Under the pieces are notes generated by a model. That model had not been told where the DNA came from and made no database searches. It saw nothing but the letters and a program-made list of their open reading frames with translations. The translations under genes were made by a program, and so were the position numbers. Positions 32,600 to 45,000 of a stretch of DNA of 45,000 nucleotides are shown here, piece after piece. This DNA is from Rutstroemia sp. NJR-2017a BVV2 (taxonomy: Eukaryota > Ascomycota > Leotiomycetes > Helotiales > Rutstroemiaceae), in assembly GCA_002946415.1 (NCBI GenBank), contig NJPS01000051.1, forward strand, positions 1 to 45,000. Reading direction: 5' to 3'. The first letter of the stretch is position 1, and the number at the start of each line of letters is the position of its first letter.

Positions 32600-35500
32600 A
32601 TCTTATTCTAAATATCTTGTAAATAAAATAATACTCTGAAATATTCGAAGTTTTATTTAATAAGGTTCTTTATTAATCTATCTATTAATATATTATTAGT
32701 AGAGAGATAAGTAATATCAAAGTTTTTCTTTTTATATTTCTATCTCAATTATATATTCTGGATATCAATATATTAGAGCTTTATTAAGATTTACTTATTT
32801 GTTTTTATAACTAACTAGATTATTTATATATTATTATAATAAACTATAATAGGATCTTCGATTTATAAATTAATTTTCTTAAATAATCTTATTATTATTA
32901 TAATCTCTTTAATAATATATTTTATATTAAATAATTCTACTTCGATTATAGATATAATAATAATATCTTACTAAATAGTTTTCTATAAAATTAATTTGCT
33001 AAATAAATTTATAATATATTTTTAAGATAATTATTTAGTTATTTGATTATCTATAAATAATATATTTGATATAACTAAAAGTTAAGTTATATAATCTATA
33101 TTATATTCGATTACTAAATATTATATTTCTTATAGATAATAAATATAATAATCAATAATTTCAATATAGATTTGGTTTAGATTAATTAGATAGTAATTAA
33201 ATTATAATATTATAAATATTATATCTATTTATAAGATAATTGCTATATATAAAATTAAATCAACTTTCTTTTAAAATTTCTTGATTTTGGATAAATAAAC
33301 TATTTCGATATTCTTTTTAAATTTAATAGTTGAGAATAATATTAAAATTAGTTATTTTTTAATTTGATCGAACTTATATATAATCTTCTTAATATAAATA
33401 TTATAAACTAGTTATAATTTCTTTTATTATTAGTTTTTAAGAATCTATATATTTAGAAACTAAGTTATATTTCCAAATTCTCGAAACTTATATATTACTT
33501 TGATTTTCTCAATAAATATTTTAATAGTTTATTTATTTCTTTTATAATAGAGTATTTAGAAATTATCAATAAAGAAAAAAATAAAAATCTTTCTATTATA
33601 ATATAAATAGATATATAGTTCTTCTTTATAAAAAGTTGTTTCTAGAAATATTAGTATAATAATAAAATCCTTAAACTAAATAATAGATAAATCTTATAAT
33701 CTATAGAAAGTATAATCAATAATAATATATATTTCTAAAATTCAATATCTATTTAGTAATCTATAATATATCGATTTACTATTTGGATTATATAGTATAT
33801 TTATAAATATATTAATTATATTAAATTATTTGTTCTCGAGATCAAATTTAGTTATAATTATTATAATAATTCTGAAGAAATATAATATAAAGATAATTAT
33901 ATAGATAGATTTAATTATATTCTTTATTTGAAGATTATTTCTAATTATTAGTCGAAATCAGTAATATATTATATAATCTTTCTAATTTATTTTATAATCG
34001 AATATCTACTTTAGTAAAATAGATTTGGTTATTACTAAATCGAATATAACTTTTCATCAAATATTATATAATATAAATATTTTGATTTCTTAATTATAGT
34101 TCTTTTTAAACTAATATCTAAAAAGATAATTTTGTAATTAATAATAATATTTAAGTAATTTGGCGATATTATTTATATAAACTCGAGATAGTAGTTAAAA
34201 TTGTAAATCGATAATCTTAGGTTTTTGAATAATAACTATTATAATAATATTATATAGAGTTATATATTAGTTTTATTCTTTATTCTTATTTATTCTAGAT
34301 TAATCAAATTATAAAATAGAGTAAAAGTTATTAAGTAGATTAATATTTTGATTTTCTGAATATTAAATAATCAAGATATTAATAAAAATATAAATATATT
34401 ATACTTTATATTTAGATTTGAGATATTGAATTCATCTATTTTTCTATTAACCAGATATTTGGGTTTTAGTAAGCTAGATAGAATCTCGATCTAGAATAAT
34501 TTTTCGGTAGAATATAATAATCTCTAATCGAGATTATTTTAATATTTGCTTTGATAAGTAATTAGAAGAAGGATCTAGAATTCTTTTAATTAGATTTGAA
34601 AATATATCGATTTCTATAAAAGTAATCTCTTTCTTAATTTATAACTAAGTAATTTTATAAAGATAAGTATATTTTAGAAATAATAGTTTATTTTCTATAT
34701 TATTATTATTATAATCAAATTATATAGATATTTGTATTAATAGTAAATATCTTATTTAATTTGAATTAATAGATTTATTATCTAAACTACTTTTATATAT
34801 TCTATAAAATATATCTATAATATTGGTAAATTTAAAATCTATAGTAATATTAAATTCATTTAAATCGATATTATCTTTATCTTGATATTTATAACTATTT
34901 CTATTTCTAAATATTAGTATTATATATATTATAATATCTATTATATTATTATTCTTCAGATTATTGAATTTTTATTAAATAAATAAATAACTTTTAATTC
35001 CTTTTTCTATAATAGAAAAAAATAAATCTTTTCTTAATAATTATATATAAATTTGGTTTTTAATTCCTTTATCTATAATAAGAAGATATAGATTAATCTT
35101 TAGTAATCTTTTATTATTATCTAGATAATCTAGTATACTATTAAATTTAGAACTATTATTTGATCTTTTATTATTATCTTTACTAATAATATTTACTTTC
35201 GAGATCAAAGAATAATTTAATATAGTATTGTGATTTCTTAATAAAATAGAGAGTTATAAGATTCTTATTATAATATCTATTTAGTAAACTATATTATTAC
35301 TTTCTAGAATAGATTTATTTAATTAAAGATCTATCTTTTTATTGAATTTATAAATAAATTCTATAGTTTGATCAACTAATAATATTAAACTAAGTTTATT
35401 TTCGTAGAAATATATTAGTTCCTTATTAAATATAATATTTCTCGTAATAATAACTTATTTGAACTATAATATCTATATTCTATAAATTGATATTTCTAAG

Positions 35501-38459
35501 ATATAATTTATTAGATAACCAATATATATTCTAGAATTTAATTTATATTATTTTCTCTTTTTGTTTACTTTTCTATCTTTATCTAAAGAATAAATTTAAT
35601 ATTTATAATAATAGATTCTATTCTAATTAGATCGAAGATCTGAAATAATCTAGATAACTAATATAAAATTATATTAGCGAAAATATAATTGAAATTATAA
35701 TTTAAATACTTTATTTAAAGTTTTGAAATCTCGTTTTTAAAATAGACTAATATTATAAAGATAAATTATAATCTAAATAATTTCGATTTAAAGATTCTCT
35801 AGTAAATTTATATTTATATATATTTTAATTGTTTTTATAATTACTTCCTAATTAATTTGTTTTGTAACTTTATTCAACTTATAGATATTAGATAAGAATA
35901 ATTTAATTTCGATATTTTGTTTTATAGTCTATTTCTAATATAGAGTTATATTTATAATTGAAATAATAGAAATATTATTATTCTATTTGATTATATAGAT
36001 TACTAATTTATACTAATATTATATTCAGATCTTGAATATAATTATTATACTAAATACTTCAAAATATAATTTCTAATATAATAGAAATCTAAAAAGTTTT
36101 TTACTAAATACTTCTTTAATTAATAACAATTATAATATTCTATTATATAAATTTAGAAAATCGAATAGATTCTATATAATCTTATAAAATAATTATAGAG
36201 AGAATTAGTTATTTAAATTATATTTAATAATCTATTTAATATATATTTATATATAATTCTTATAGTTAATATATTTTAAGTTTTTAATTCAAATACTTTT
36301 TATAAAATATATAAATTTTTCGAATATCTTTTATTCTAAATAACTAGTTCGGTTATATTATCAATTTATATTATCTTCTCTTAGTAATAAAAGATCTTTT
36401 GATTTATAATATAAATAATAGATTTTATAATTTAATATTAGATATACTATTATAGAGTTATTTATTGATATATTTAATAAGATAATTAAATAGAAAGTAG
36501 AAGGTTTCTTGAATTCAAGAAATATTAAATTGAATTTATATTCTAAATTAGTTATAATAATATTTAACTTTAGTATTCTAATTTTCAAAGTATTATCTAA
36601 TATATAAATTTATAAATCCGAATTATAAAGTCGAATTTCTTAAATAATATTAATATAAAAACCAGATATCAAAACTATATTTATAAAAACCAAATTTTTA
36701 ATATTAGATCTATATATATTATAGAGATAATTTTTGATTATTTATATTCTATAGCTGATAATATTGAAAGAAGAGGTTTTATATTTTATAATATTATTTG
36801 AAGTTATTTGATTATATTTATTATTATCTAGAAAATTAATATTATTAACTAAATATATAACTTTATAGTTATCTAAGAAAATACTATCTACTAAATAATA
36901 ATAATTAATAATAATTGATATAATATAGATTTCTATATTATTGATTTTCTTAACTAGCTATAGATTAATAATTATATTAATAATCTTCTTAGGAAATAAT
37001 AATAAGATTATATTATTGATTTAATTATTGATCTTATATTCTTTATTAATAAATATAATATATAGAGAGTTCTAATATAGAAATTTAAGATATTTCAAAA
37101 TTGTTTTAATATCCTATTTAATTAAAATATTATTTTTATCTATAAAGATTTTCTTTTAGATTACTAAAAGAAGATATTTATAATTTTCAGATATCTATTT
37201 ATATTTATTAGTTTCTAGCTTTTCTATTTACTATATATAGAGTTGATATAGATATTTAATTTGAATAAGATTATCGATTTTTTAATATCTATAAAATCAT
37301 CTTTTTAAATTTGATTTTTTATTTTTATTATTTGGATTATTATTAATATAATTATTCTTTTAGAAACTATTATTCAAGTTATTTATCAAATTGATAAATA
37401 TAAAAATTGTTTTATTTTTTAGATTCTTTATATAGATAATAACTAGATTTCCGAAAATAAAACTATATTATTTCAAGATTATAATAGGTTTTCTTAGTTA
37501 AATATTTATAATTATCTTATTAAGCTAATTTTTAGTTTATAGAGAAATTATCTTTATATATATTATTTTAAAGAAAGTTATAATATCAAGGATTCTATCA
37601 ATATTAGCGATCTTATAAATAAAAACTTATATAAATATTCTATTCTATTTTAGATATTATTAGTTGAGATCAATTATATTATATTTTATTTGGTTGAGTA
37701 TATTAAAATATTCGAATTATATTTTGTTTAGAATAATTATATCTATTAAAATAAAATATTCTTTAAGAGAAATAATTATCTTTTTAAAAATAATTTTAAA
37801 AAAGTTATTTTTTTCGAAAGAAATATCTAATATATATATATTATCTATTATATCAATAATTTATTAATATATCTTTTTGAATACTTAGTAATAAATATTA
37901 TAATTAATTTTAAATCTATAATATTTCTTTTCGAAAATCAAATAAAGATCTTTAATATCGTTAAGAGTAATTAGTTATAATTATATTAATAATATTAATT
38001 AGTTAGTTTTTCTATCCGATTCTAGAATATTAGAAATATTATTTTTAATATTAGTTATAATAGTATTCTTAATAACTTCAATATATTCCGAGAATATTTG
38101 CTTATATTAAATATAATATTTATAGTTTTCTCTAGATATAAATTAAACTAAAATTAATATAATAAGTAAAGTAATAATAAATTAATCAATCTATTTCTCG
38201 GATTTAGTAAAATCAACTAAATTCTAAATATTATTGATTTGGTAAATTCGCCGAAATTGGAGATATTATATTAACTAATTTAATCTAATAACTAATTTAG
38301 TTTTATTGATATCTTTGGATATAATAATCTTAAATAGATAAAATAACAAAATTGATTTAATATAATAATTATATAAGAAATAAATAAAATAAATAAGGAT
38401 ATTTATAAATAATAACAATTATATATAATAAAGGAATTTTACTAAACCGGATTTATAAT
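32600..38459 (-). mobile_element. Ty1/copia element E3
   Basis: Minus-strand order: gag-like region (about 38,000-37,300); protease/linker region (YYLVDSIFLDN near 36,890, ELNIIITNLEYKFNLI-type block and YYLYYKSKDLLLL at 36,588-36,361). RT core follows at about 33,640-33,250 (FIFFFIDNFI with the former V-D-D, IKIFIEKIKVIYKFREFG, ITxFLNI, YIKKIIYKFDQI). RNase H stands at about 33,000-32,620 (IISIIEVELFNIKYIIKEI, corresponding to S-T-E-A-E, VYYNNI, YIDIQNI, FDITYLSTNNILIDRLIKNL). The protease-before-integrase-before-RT order and the Y-V-D-D/S-T-E-A-E landmarks identify Ty1/copia rather than gypsy. RIP has destroyed all frames. LTRs were not found. Confidence 0.8.
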
Positions 38460-39604
38460 TATTATATTATAAATACTTTATAACTAAATTATAGAAAGAG
38501 ACATTGAGATAATAGAATTAGTTAATTATTTTCTATTTAATAATCTTTTCACAAATATTTATATCTAATTAATAATTATTATATTTTTTAAACTTAGAAA
38601 AGAAAAAAAAATCTTTATTTTGAAATAATCTATCAAATCAGTATTTCTAAGTTATAGTTTATAACTTCTATAACTTGGAAAATATAATTATTTAGATTAA
38701 ATTATTGATTGGTTTGATTAGTTAATCCAATCTATTTATATCTAGTTTTACTAGCTTTACTATCTATTTCTATAATATATTTTTTAGCTAAAAATAAGTT
38801 TTCGACTTTTTTGATTTATAATATTCTTTATATTCTAGGATTCTTTTATATATATAATTATCGATTTTAATAATTATTTTTATTATAAATTCCAAACTTT
38901 CTAGTTTATTGAATTTTACTATTTTATTTTTAATAATATTTTTAAAGTTCTTATAATATTAAGTTTTCAAAAAGTTATTATTCTAGTTAACTTATATAAT
39001 ATATTATTGAAAGATTATAATATAATAAATTATAAAATCTTTCTATTTAAAATTCAATAGATTTCTAATTATATTCTAGTTTTAATCGATATCTTTAAAA
39101 ACTTAAGATAATCTATCAACAAAATTATTTATATTATAAAATATATATTTTGATTCTTTTTTTACTATAGTAAAAATCTATTTTTTTATATTCTTATTTC
39201 TTATATAATTAATAAAAAATAGAAAGAATTAATTAAAAACTAGTTTTCTTAGAAATATTTCTATTTAGAATATTTTCTTGAATTTATATTTAAATAAACA
39301 ATTATTGAAAATTAAATAAATATTAACTTAAATAAGAAAATAGATAAAAATATTTTAGATATTATTATAAAGATCTAGTATTTTAACTTTAGAATAATTC
39401 TTTCTAGTTTCTTTATTATTATTATTATTATTATTCTAAGTAATTAACTATTAAATAATAGAATTTATTATAAAAACTAGAATATCTATTATATCTATTA
39501 TTATTATAATTAATATAATAAATACTATATCTTCCTAGTTCTAATTAGTTTAAGATTCTATTATAATAATTTCAATTCAATATTTAAAGTAATACTAATA
39601 TTTA
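38460..39604 (-). mobile_element. Chromovirus E2, gag part
   Basis: Between the 5' LTR (39,605-39,957) and the copia insertion. The minus strand reads KFNKLESLEFIIKIIIKIDN followed by YIYKRILEYKEYYK near 38,930-38,820, the pattern of the gag C-terminus in fungal gypsy elements (L-A-x-x-I-D-N-R-x-Y-E-R). Segment 38,460-38,787 is the copy of 30,166-30,490. Confidence 0.7.
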
Positions 39605-39957
39605 AAATATTATATCTTATTTAGCTAGTATTATATAAAAGTCGATATTAGGATATAGTATTATATACTATAACTTGTAAATAAAAGATTAAATAGTAAA
39701 TAGATTAAAATAATAATAACTAAATAATGAATTATTATTTAAATTAAATATAAAGTTCTATATATTAAGGAAATTATTCTATTTATATAGATTTTCATCT
39801 TTCTAGATAGTATTAGATAATATACTATTATATATTATCTTCTAGTATTAGATAATATATTATTTAATATTATTCGATTTTTATCTAAGATTTTATTATT
39901 ATCTAATATAACTAAATCTAAAGTTCTTAAACTTTATAATTTATAATATTTTATTAT
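39605..39957 (-). repeat. 5' LTR of chromovirus E2
   Basis: Pairs with 25,350-25,697. On its upper side the E1 RNase H frame (FQKLYKLQSSIIKYIIKY) breaks off and continues at 25,349 (YKEILTII), which fixes E2 as an insertion at this point. Confidence 0.8.
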
Positions 39958-42900
39958 ATATTTTATAATTGAACTTTATAGTTTATATAGTTTTTGAAAA
40001 GTAAATAATAAATAAATAATTATCTCTATATTTTTATAAAAATATATTAACTACTATTTTATCTAATATATTGATTTCAAATATATAAAGAAATATATAA
40101 TTATAATATTTAAATAAAGAAATAGAAATTAATATCTTTTTTAATATATTAAATATTTATTAATAATTTTTATCAAAGTCGAAATAAATTCTAATCTTTG
40201 TTAAATTAATTAAAGATTTTGCAATTAGATCAAAATTATAGATAAATTAGTAATAGAAATTATAGAAATCTAAAAAAGATTAAATATCTTTTATAATATT
40301 AAGATATTACTATTTTTATATAATAGTAATCTTTTCTAGATCTATTTTAATATTTTCGATAAAGATAATAAATTCTAAATACTTTATCTATTTAATATCG
40401 AATTTATATTTCTTTATATCAATTTAGAAATTAATATCTTGAAAATATTATAAAACTAACTTTATATATATTATATACTTTAGTTTGTTCTTAGAGTAAA
40501 TTAGAATATTATTTAAATAAATAATATAGAATATATCTAGATAATTGAAAAATATATTATTTATATAATATTAATAGATTATAAAACTATTTATTAATTC
40601 GAAAGATATAACTTTATATTTATATATTCTATAATATATTTAAAAGATAATATATTTTTCTAAAGTAGAATCTATTCGAATATAGTAAAAAACTTAATAA
40701 ATATCTAATTTAGTAAAGATCTTTATATTTATAATATTAATAAATATTTTGTTAATTAAAGATAGTAGATACTGATCTTTATAAATAAAGATATTAAATA
40801 TTCGAAAATCAATATAAAAATATAATTTATTTATTAGTTTCTTAATAAAGAAAATAAAGATTATAAATAGTATTTAACTAAATTTAATAAAATCTTTTAA
40901 TAGATTTTTTATAAAATACTTTTTGATAATCTCAAGTTTTTTAAATAATATCTTATAAAATAGATTATATTTTAATATTTTCTTATTATTATTCTTTAAA
41001 TAGATCTTATAGTTATAGAAATAATAAAGTAATAAAATATCTAATTTGATTTTAGAGAAGATATAAATATAATTAATATATTTATTAGAAATTGAAAGCT
41101 TGATAATATCTATTTATAAAAGAAAATATATAGTTATTTATCAGAATTAAGAAAAGAAAAATTAGATTATAAAAACTATTTTCTATTATTTTTTGTTTTA
41201 AGTATTTCGATATTAATTAATTAGATTATCTAATTTTTATAAAGTTATAGTAAATAGTTTATAATTATTATATCTTTTATAAATAGTATTTAAGATAATA
41301 TCTAAAATAATATAAATTTTAATAATAAAGAATTTATATATAATAGAAAGTATCTAAAAAGATTTTGGGAAATATTTAGAAATTAGAAAAAATAATATTT
41401 TTACTATTCTTAACTTCTTTTCTATTTTGATAATATTTAGTTTTACTAACTTCTTATATAATAACTTAGTACTAATTCGGATTATTTTAATTATACTAGA
41501 ATTCAATCTATTAGATAAAACAAAATCAGAAAAGATAGAATTTAATTCTAGTTCTTTTAAATATTTCTTAATTAGTTTATAAAATAAGATAATTTTGTTA
41601 ATAGTTTTAATTTAGATTAAAGAATATTTTTTTTTCTAAAATATATCTAGTTATTTATCTTTTTAATTAATATTAGTTTAGTAAAATAATTGATTATAGA
41701 TTTATTATTATCTAGTTATATTTTGAAATTAATAAAATAATTGAAAATATAAAGTAGATTAATTAGTTATTTTAATTGGTAATAGATATAATTTAGATAT
41801 ATATAATATTTAGTAAATTATTATTATTTTAAAATAATATACTAAGATCTAAGATAAATAATTAAAAAGAAAGTAAATAATTATATATAATTATCAATTA
41901 TAAAATTAATTAAAATATAATATATAATTTTCTAGTTATAAATATTATTATAGTTTTTAATTTATAAAGAAGATTTCAAATATTTAAAAATAGATTTTAG
42001 AATAAAAGAAAGATATTTAAAAAAAGATATATTAATAAATACAAAACTATTTGTTTCTAAATTAATAAGAGTTTTGGATTAGAAAAAGAAGTTATTTTTT
42101 ATTAAAATATATAAAAATATTATATATTCTTTTTTTATTAAAGTAATTCAATCCAAATATTTTATATTTCTTAATTTATTTAGAAAAGAATTTTTTATTA
42201 AATAATATTTTTTATCTAGTTTATTTCTTTATAAATTATATAAATAATTATTTCTATTTTAACTAAAATAAGATTCTTCTAGATATTTATAAAGATTTTT
42301 TAAACTTTATCTACTTTAAGATATTTAATTATATTTATAATATAAAGAATATAGAATTTAACTTGATCTTTATTATAATTATCTAAAAAAGTAAAGTAAT
42401 ATTATATATTATTTAATTGAAAAATAGATATATTATAATAAAAGATAAAGTATTATAAAATATTAATAAATATAAAAATATTAAAATATAGATTTATAGA
42501 TATATATATATATATAGAATATTAAATTATTTTGTTTAAATAATTAATTTATTTTTATTTGTAATATAGAATCTACTTTATGATTTATAAATAAAATCAT
42601 TAATAGAAATATTAGAATATATAATATTAATAATCTTAATTTCTACTTTATTTATTTCGAACTATTAATAGATCTATATATTATCTTCAAGGAATTAATT
42701 AGTTATATATTCTATATTTATAATATATTAATAGAACTTAGTAACTTTAATAATTAAGTTCTAGTAAAAAATATATTTATCTATAATATTTATAATAATA
42801 GTAAATAATATAAATTGTTAATAGAATTTGATAGAACTTAAGTTATCTATATAAAGTATATAATATTTATTAGTTATATATTATATTTTTACTAAATTAG

Positions 42901-43770
42901 TTAAGAAAGTTATTATTAATTTGATAAACTATATAACTATTAAGAAAAAGGATTATTATAAATATAACTTTTCGAGATATATTAATATTATATTTTATAT
43001 TTACTTTAGAATATATTATTATTAGAAGTTTTTAATTAATAATATATATTGATAAATCTCGAATTATTTTAATATAAATATTTTTTATAAACTTGATCTA
43101 ATATTTATATTATTATTTAGTTTATTATATAGATCTATAACTTTAGAATAATAAAAAGTTAAACTAATTAATATAGATAAGTTATAGATTTATATATAGA
43201 GTATTTTGGGAGAAATATATATATTCTCTTATTAAAAATATTAATATAGTTTATTTAATTAATAGTTGAATATTTCTTAATCTATTAACTTCTCTAGAAA
43301 ATTCATATAACTATTTTATAAAGAAAATATTCTATTTTTCTAATATTAATATATTTATATTTATTTAGTTATTAGTATTCTTATTAGTAATTTAGAAAAT
43401 AATAATACTAGATACTAAATTTTATATCTTTTATTAAAAAAGAATTTTATTTTAATCTCTATTATTATTATTATTATTTATATTAGCTCTTTCTTAGATA
43501 TTAATATATTATCTAGTAAATAAAGTATTATTAGTAATAGAATAGATATTAATTAAATATTTGGAAAGTATTTTATTTATTATTATTATTATTATTAAAT
43601 AGAAGATATATTATAAAAGTTATTGATAATTATTATATATTAAAGATCTTTTAGAATAGATTTATTCTTACTATTTAGTAATTAGAATAATTAAAAATAA
43701 AGAAAGATAAATAATTGATATTATTTAGATAACTATTAATATAGTTAATAAGATTATAAGTTGTTAATAA
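39958..43770 (-). mobile_element. Ty3/gypsy element E1, gag-RT part
   Basis: RT on the minus strand at about 40,830-40,300 in one frame: IFIYKDQYLLSLINKIF, IKIFTKLDIY, FYYIRIDSTLEKYIIF, YKYKVISFELINSFI, INNIFFNYLDIFYIIYLNNI, LIYSKNKLKYIIYIKLVL, IDIKKYKFDIK and YLEFIIFIENIKIDLEK. The Y-L-D-D box reads YLNN after RIP. The frame is kept for about 175 codons with only Trp/Gln/Arg codons lost. Gag and protease should occupy 41,000-43,770 but I could not mark their limits. Different in sequence from E0 and E2. Confidence 0.75.
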
Positions 43771-43984
43771 TATAATAAACCTTTAATAATAGAATAGATT
43801 TAGTTTTAAAATTAATAATTAAAGAATTAAAAGAATTCTAAAACTCGAAGAATTTAAATATAAGAAGTTAATTATATATAGAATATATAATATATTAATA
43901 TTATAATAACTTAGATAAAAAATTTAACTAAATAAATTTTAAATAAGAAACTAACTCTAAACTACTTTTATAAGATTTGTTATA
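43771..43984 (-). repeat. 5' LTR of element E1
   Basis: Pairs with 23,072-23,285. It is followed by ATAGT (43,985-43,989), the target duplication partner of ATAAT at 23,067-23,071. E0 reverse transcriptase continues directly beyond. Confidence 0.8.
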
Positions 43985-45000
43985 ATAGTAATATATTTTT
44001 TATTTATTTATATATTTTGTATTTTTATAATAAAATCTAAAAAGTTAATTTTTATTAATCTAAATTTATATTTTTTGAAGTTAGTATAAAGTTTGAATTC
44101 TTTAAATTTCCGAAATACTTTTATAATAATATTATAATATTTATTCTTATCTTTAAAATAAATAAAGATATTATCGAGATAAATAATATAAATTATATTT
44201 ATTAACTTTATTAAAGTTTTATTAATATAAACTTGGAATATAATCAAAATATTAAATAATTCGAATAATATAATATAATACTTATAATATTTATATTAAA
44301 TCTAGAAAACTATTTTTTATTTATTATTTTCTCGAATCCTAATTCTATAATAAATATTTTTTAAATCTAGTTTTATAAATATTTTAGCTTAATCTAATTT
44401 ATCTAATATTTTATTTATAAAAAAAAAAATATTTAATTCTTAATTATAACTTTATTGAATTTATAATAGTTAATATAAAGATATAGATTACTATTTTTCT
44501 TTTTAACAAATATAATTAATATATTTATAATATTAGTTAAATAATATATCTACTTTTTATCTTTATAGATTTTGAGATATTCTTATAAAATCTAAAGTTC
44601 GAAATTTGATAATAGATATAAGAATCTAAAAGATAATATAATATCTAGTTTAAAGTTAATATAGTATTTTATTATATAATAATTAAGAAGTATTTCTACT
44701 TCTACTTTATCGAAAATATTTTAATATTTCTAATATTCTTATAATAATTAGATATTTTCTATCTCGATTATTTTTAATATTCTTCTTTCTATATTTTATA
44801 TATTTCTTTATTTTTCTAATATTAATATATAAATACCAAATTGTTTTTTTTTAATATAATATATAAATTTCTTAATATTTATAATTTCGATTATAGATAA
44901 TATATTATTATAGTATTATATATATAATAATTAGTTGATATCAGAATTTATAATTTCAAATTATAGAATATTTAAAATCAAAGTTATATTTAGAATTTCA
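43985..45000 (-). mobile_element. Ty3/gypsy element E0, reverse transcriptase part
   Basis: Minus-strand RT at about 44,460-44,008: INYYKFNKVIIKN, IYYRIRIRENNK, YKYYKYYIILFELFN, FQVYINKTLIKLINIIYIIY, LDNIFIYFKDKNKYYN, FRKFKEFKLYTNFKKYKF and INFLDFIIKIQNI. The catalytic Y-L-D-D reads YLDN. It stops where the E1 LTR begins and continues at 23,071. The part above 44,500 should carry protease and gag and runs past the window end. Confidence 0.8.

Larger units (their letters stand above)
19915..45000. other. RIP-mutated AT isochore
   Basis: From about 19,915 the sequence switches within a few bases from ordinary composition to extreme AT and stays so to the window end. CA and TG dinucleotides are rare while TA is everywhere, and the surviving C residues stand mostly before T, C or G. 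That is the footprint of repeat-induced point mutation (CpA to TpA on both strands). Short open frames in it are decayed transposon pieces or chance. No host gene is seen. Confidence 0.95.

Noticed and set aside
37664..37867. Plus-strand 67-codon frame in the AT block
   Set aside because: Antisense to the copia gag region and without any motif.
19915..45000. Mitochondrial DNA insertion as explanation of the AT-rich block
   Set aside because: The CA/TG depletion and recognisable gypsy and copia polyprotein frames explain it better; no mitochondrial genes, rRNA or tRNA were seen.
19915..45000. Centromere
   Set aside because: RIP-mutated retrotransposon nests occur at fungal centromeres, but nothing in the sequence alone distinguishes this from an ordinary AT isochore; CENP-A data would be needed.

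Overview
The window looks like nuclear DNA of a filamentous ascomycete (Pezizomycotina). The signs are short introns (46-90 bp) with CTAAC-type branch points, a Zn2Cys6 transcription factor, a NACHT/WD40 NOD-like receptor (NLR), and a 25 kb AT-rich block in which CA and TG dinucleotides are visibly scarce and TA dominates, the mark of repeat-induced point mutation (RIP). The species cannot be named from this sequence.

Layout. 1-19,915 has normal base composition: two minisatellites (1-562); a four-exon gene of unknown function (736-2249); a gene-poor stretch with two LINE-type 3' ends (2250-4290); a broken serine esterase gene (4291-5760) directly followed on the same strand by an NLR gene (6078-7986). 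The NLR is cut off and its WD40/C-terminal end reappears at 12,990-13,494. Between the two NLR parts lie a divergent Zn2Cys6 regulator / NmrA-type reductase pair (8404-12,103) and a decayed NFX1/ZNFX1-like helicase start (12,300-12,985). Then come MITE-like elements including a perfect 161 bp inverted pair (13,672-14,762), a broken Myb-domain paralog (14,860-15,945), an intact 645-codon chromodomain-type gene (16,056-18,112) and gene-free DNA with a degenerate duplication.

19,915-45,000 is one RIP-destroyed AT isochore. Translating the minus strand and allowing stop codons at former Trp/Gln/Arg codons shows four LTR retrotransposons nested in one another, all on the minus strand: an outer Ty3/gypsy (E0), a second gypsy inside its reverse transcriptase (E1, with 214 bp LTRs and a 5 bp target duplication), a chromodomain gypsy (chromovirus) inside the RNase H of E1 (E2), and a Ty1/copia inside the gag end of E2 (E3).

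The most interesting biology is the esterase-NLR pair. The esterase ends with, and the NLR begins with, the same short motif built around F-S-G-x-x-N-x-G-M-Q-V-x-x-N-S-G. It resembles the RHIM/PP-type amyloid signalling motifs by which fungal NLRs template a neighbouring cell-death or immune effector. Here both partners are damaged by insertions, so this looks like a relic of a two-gene amyloid signalling locus.
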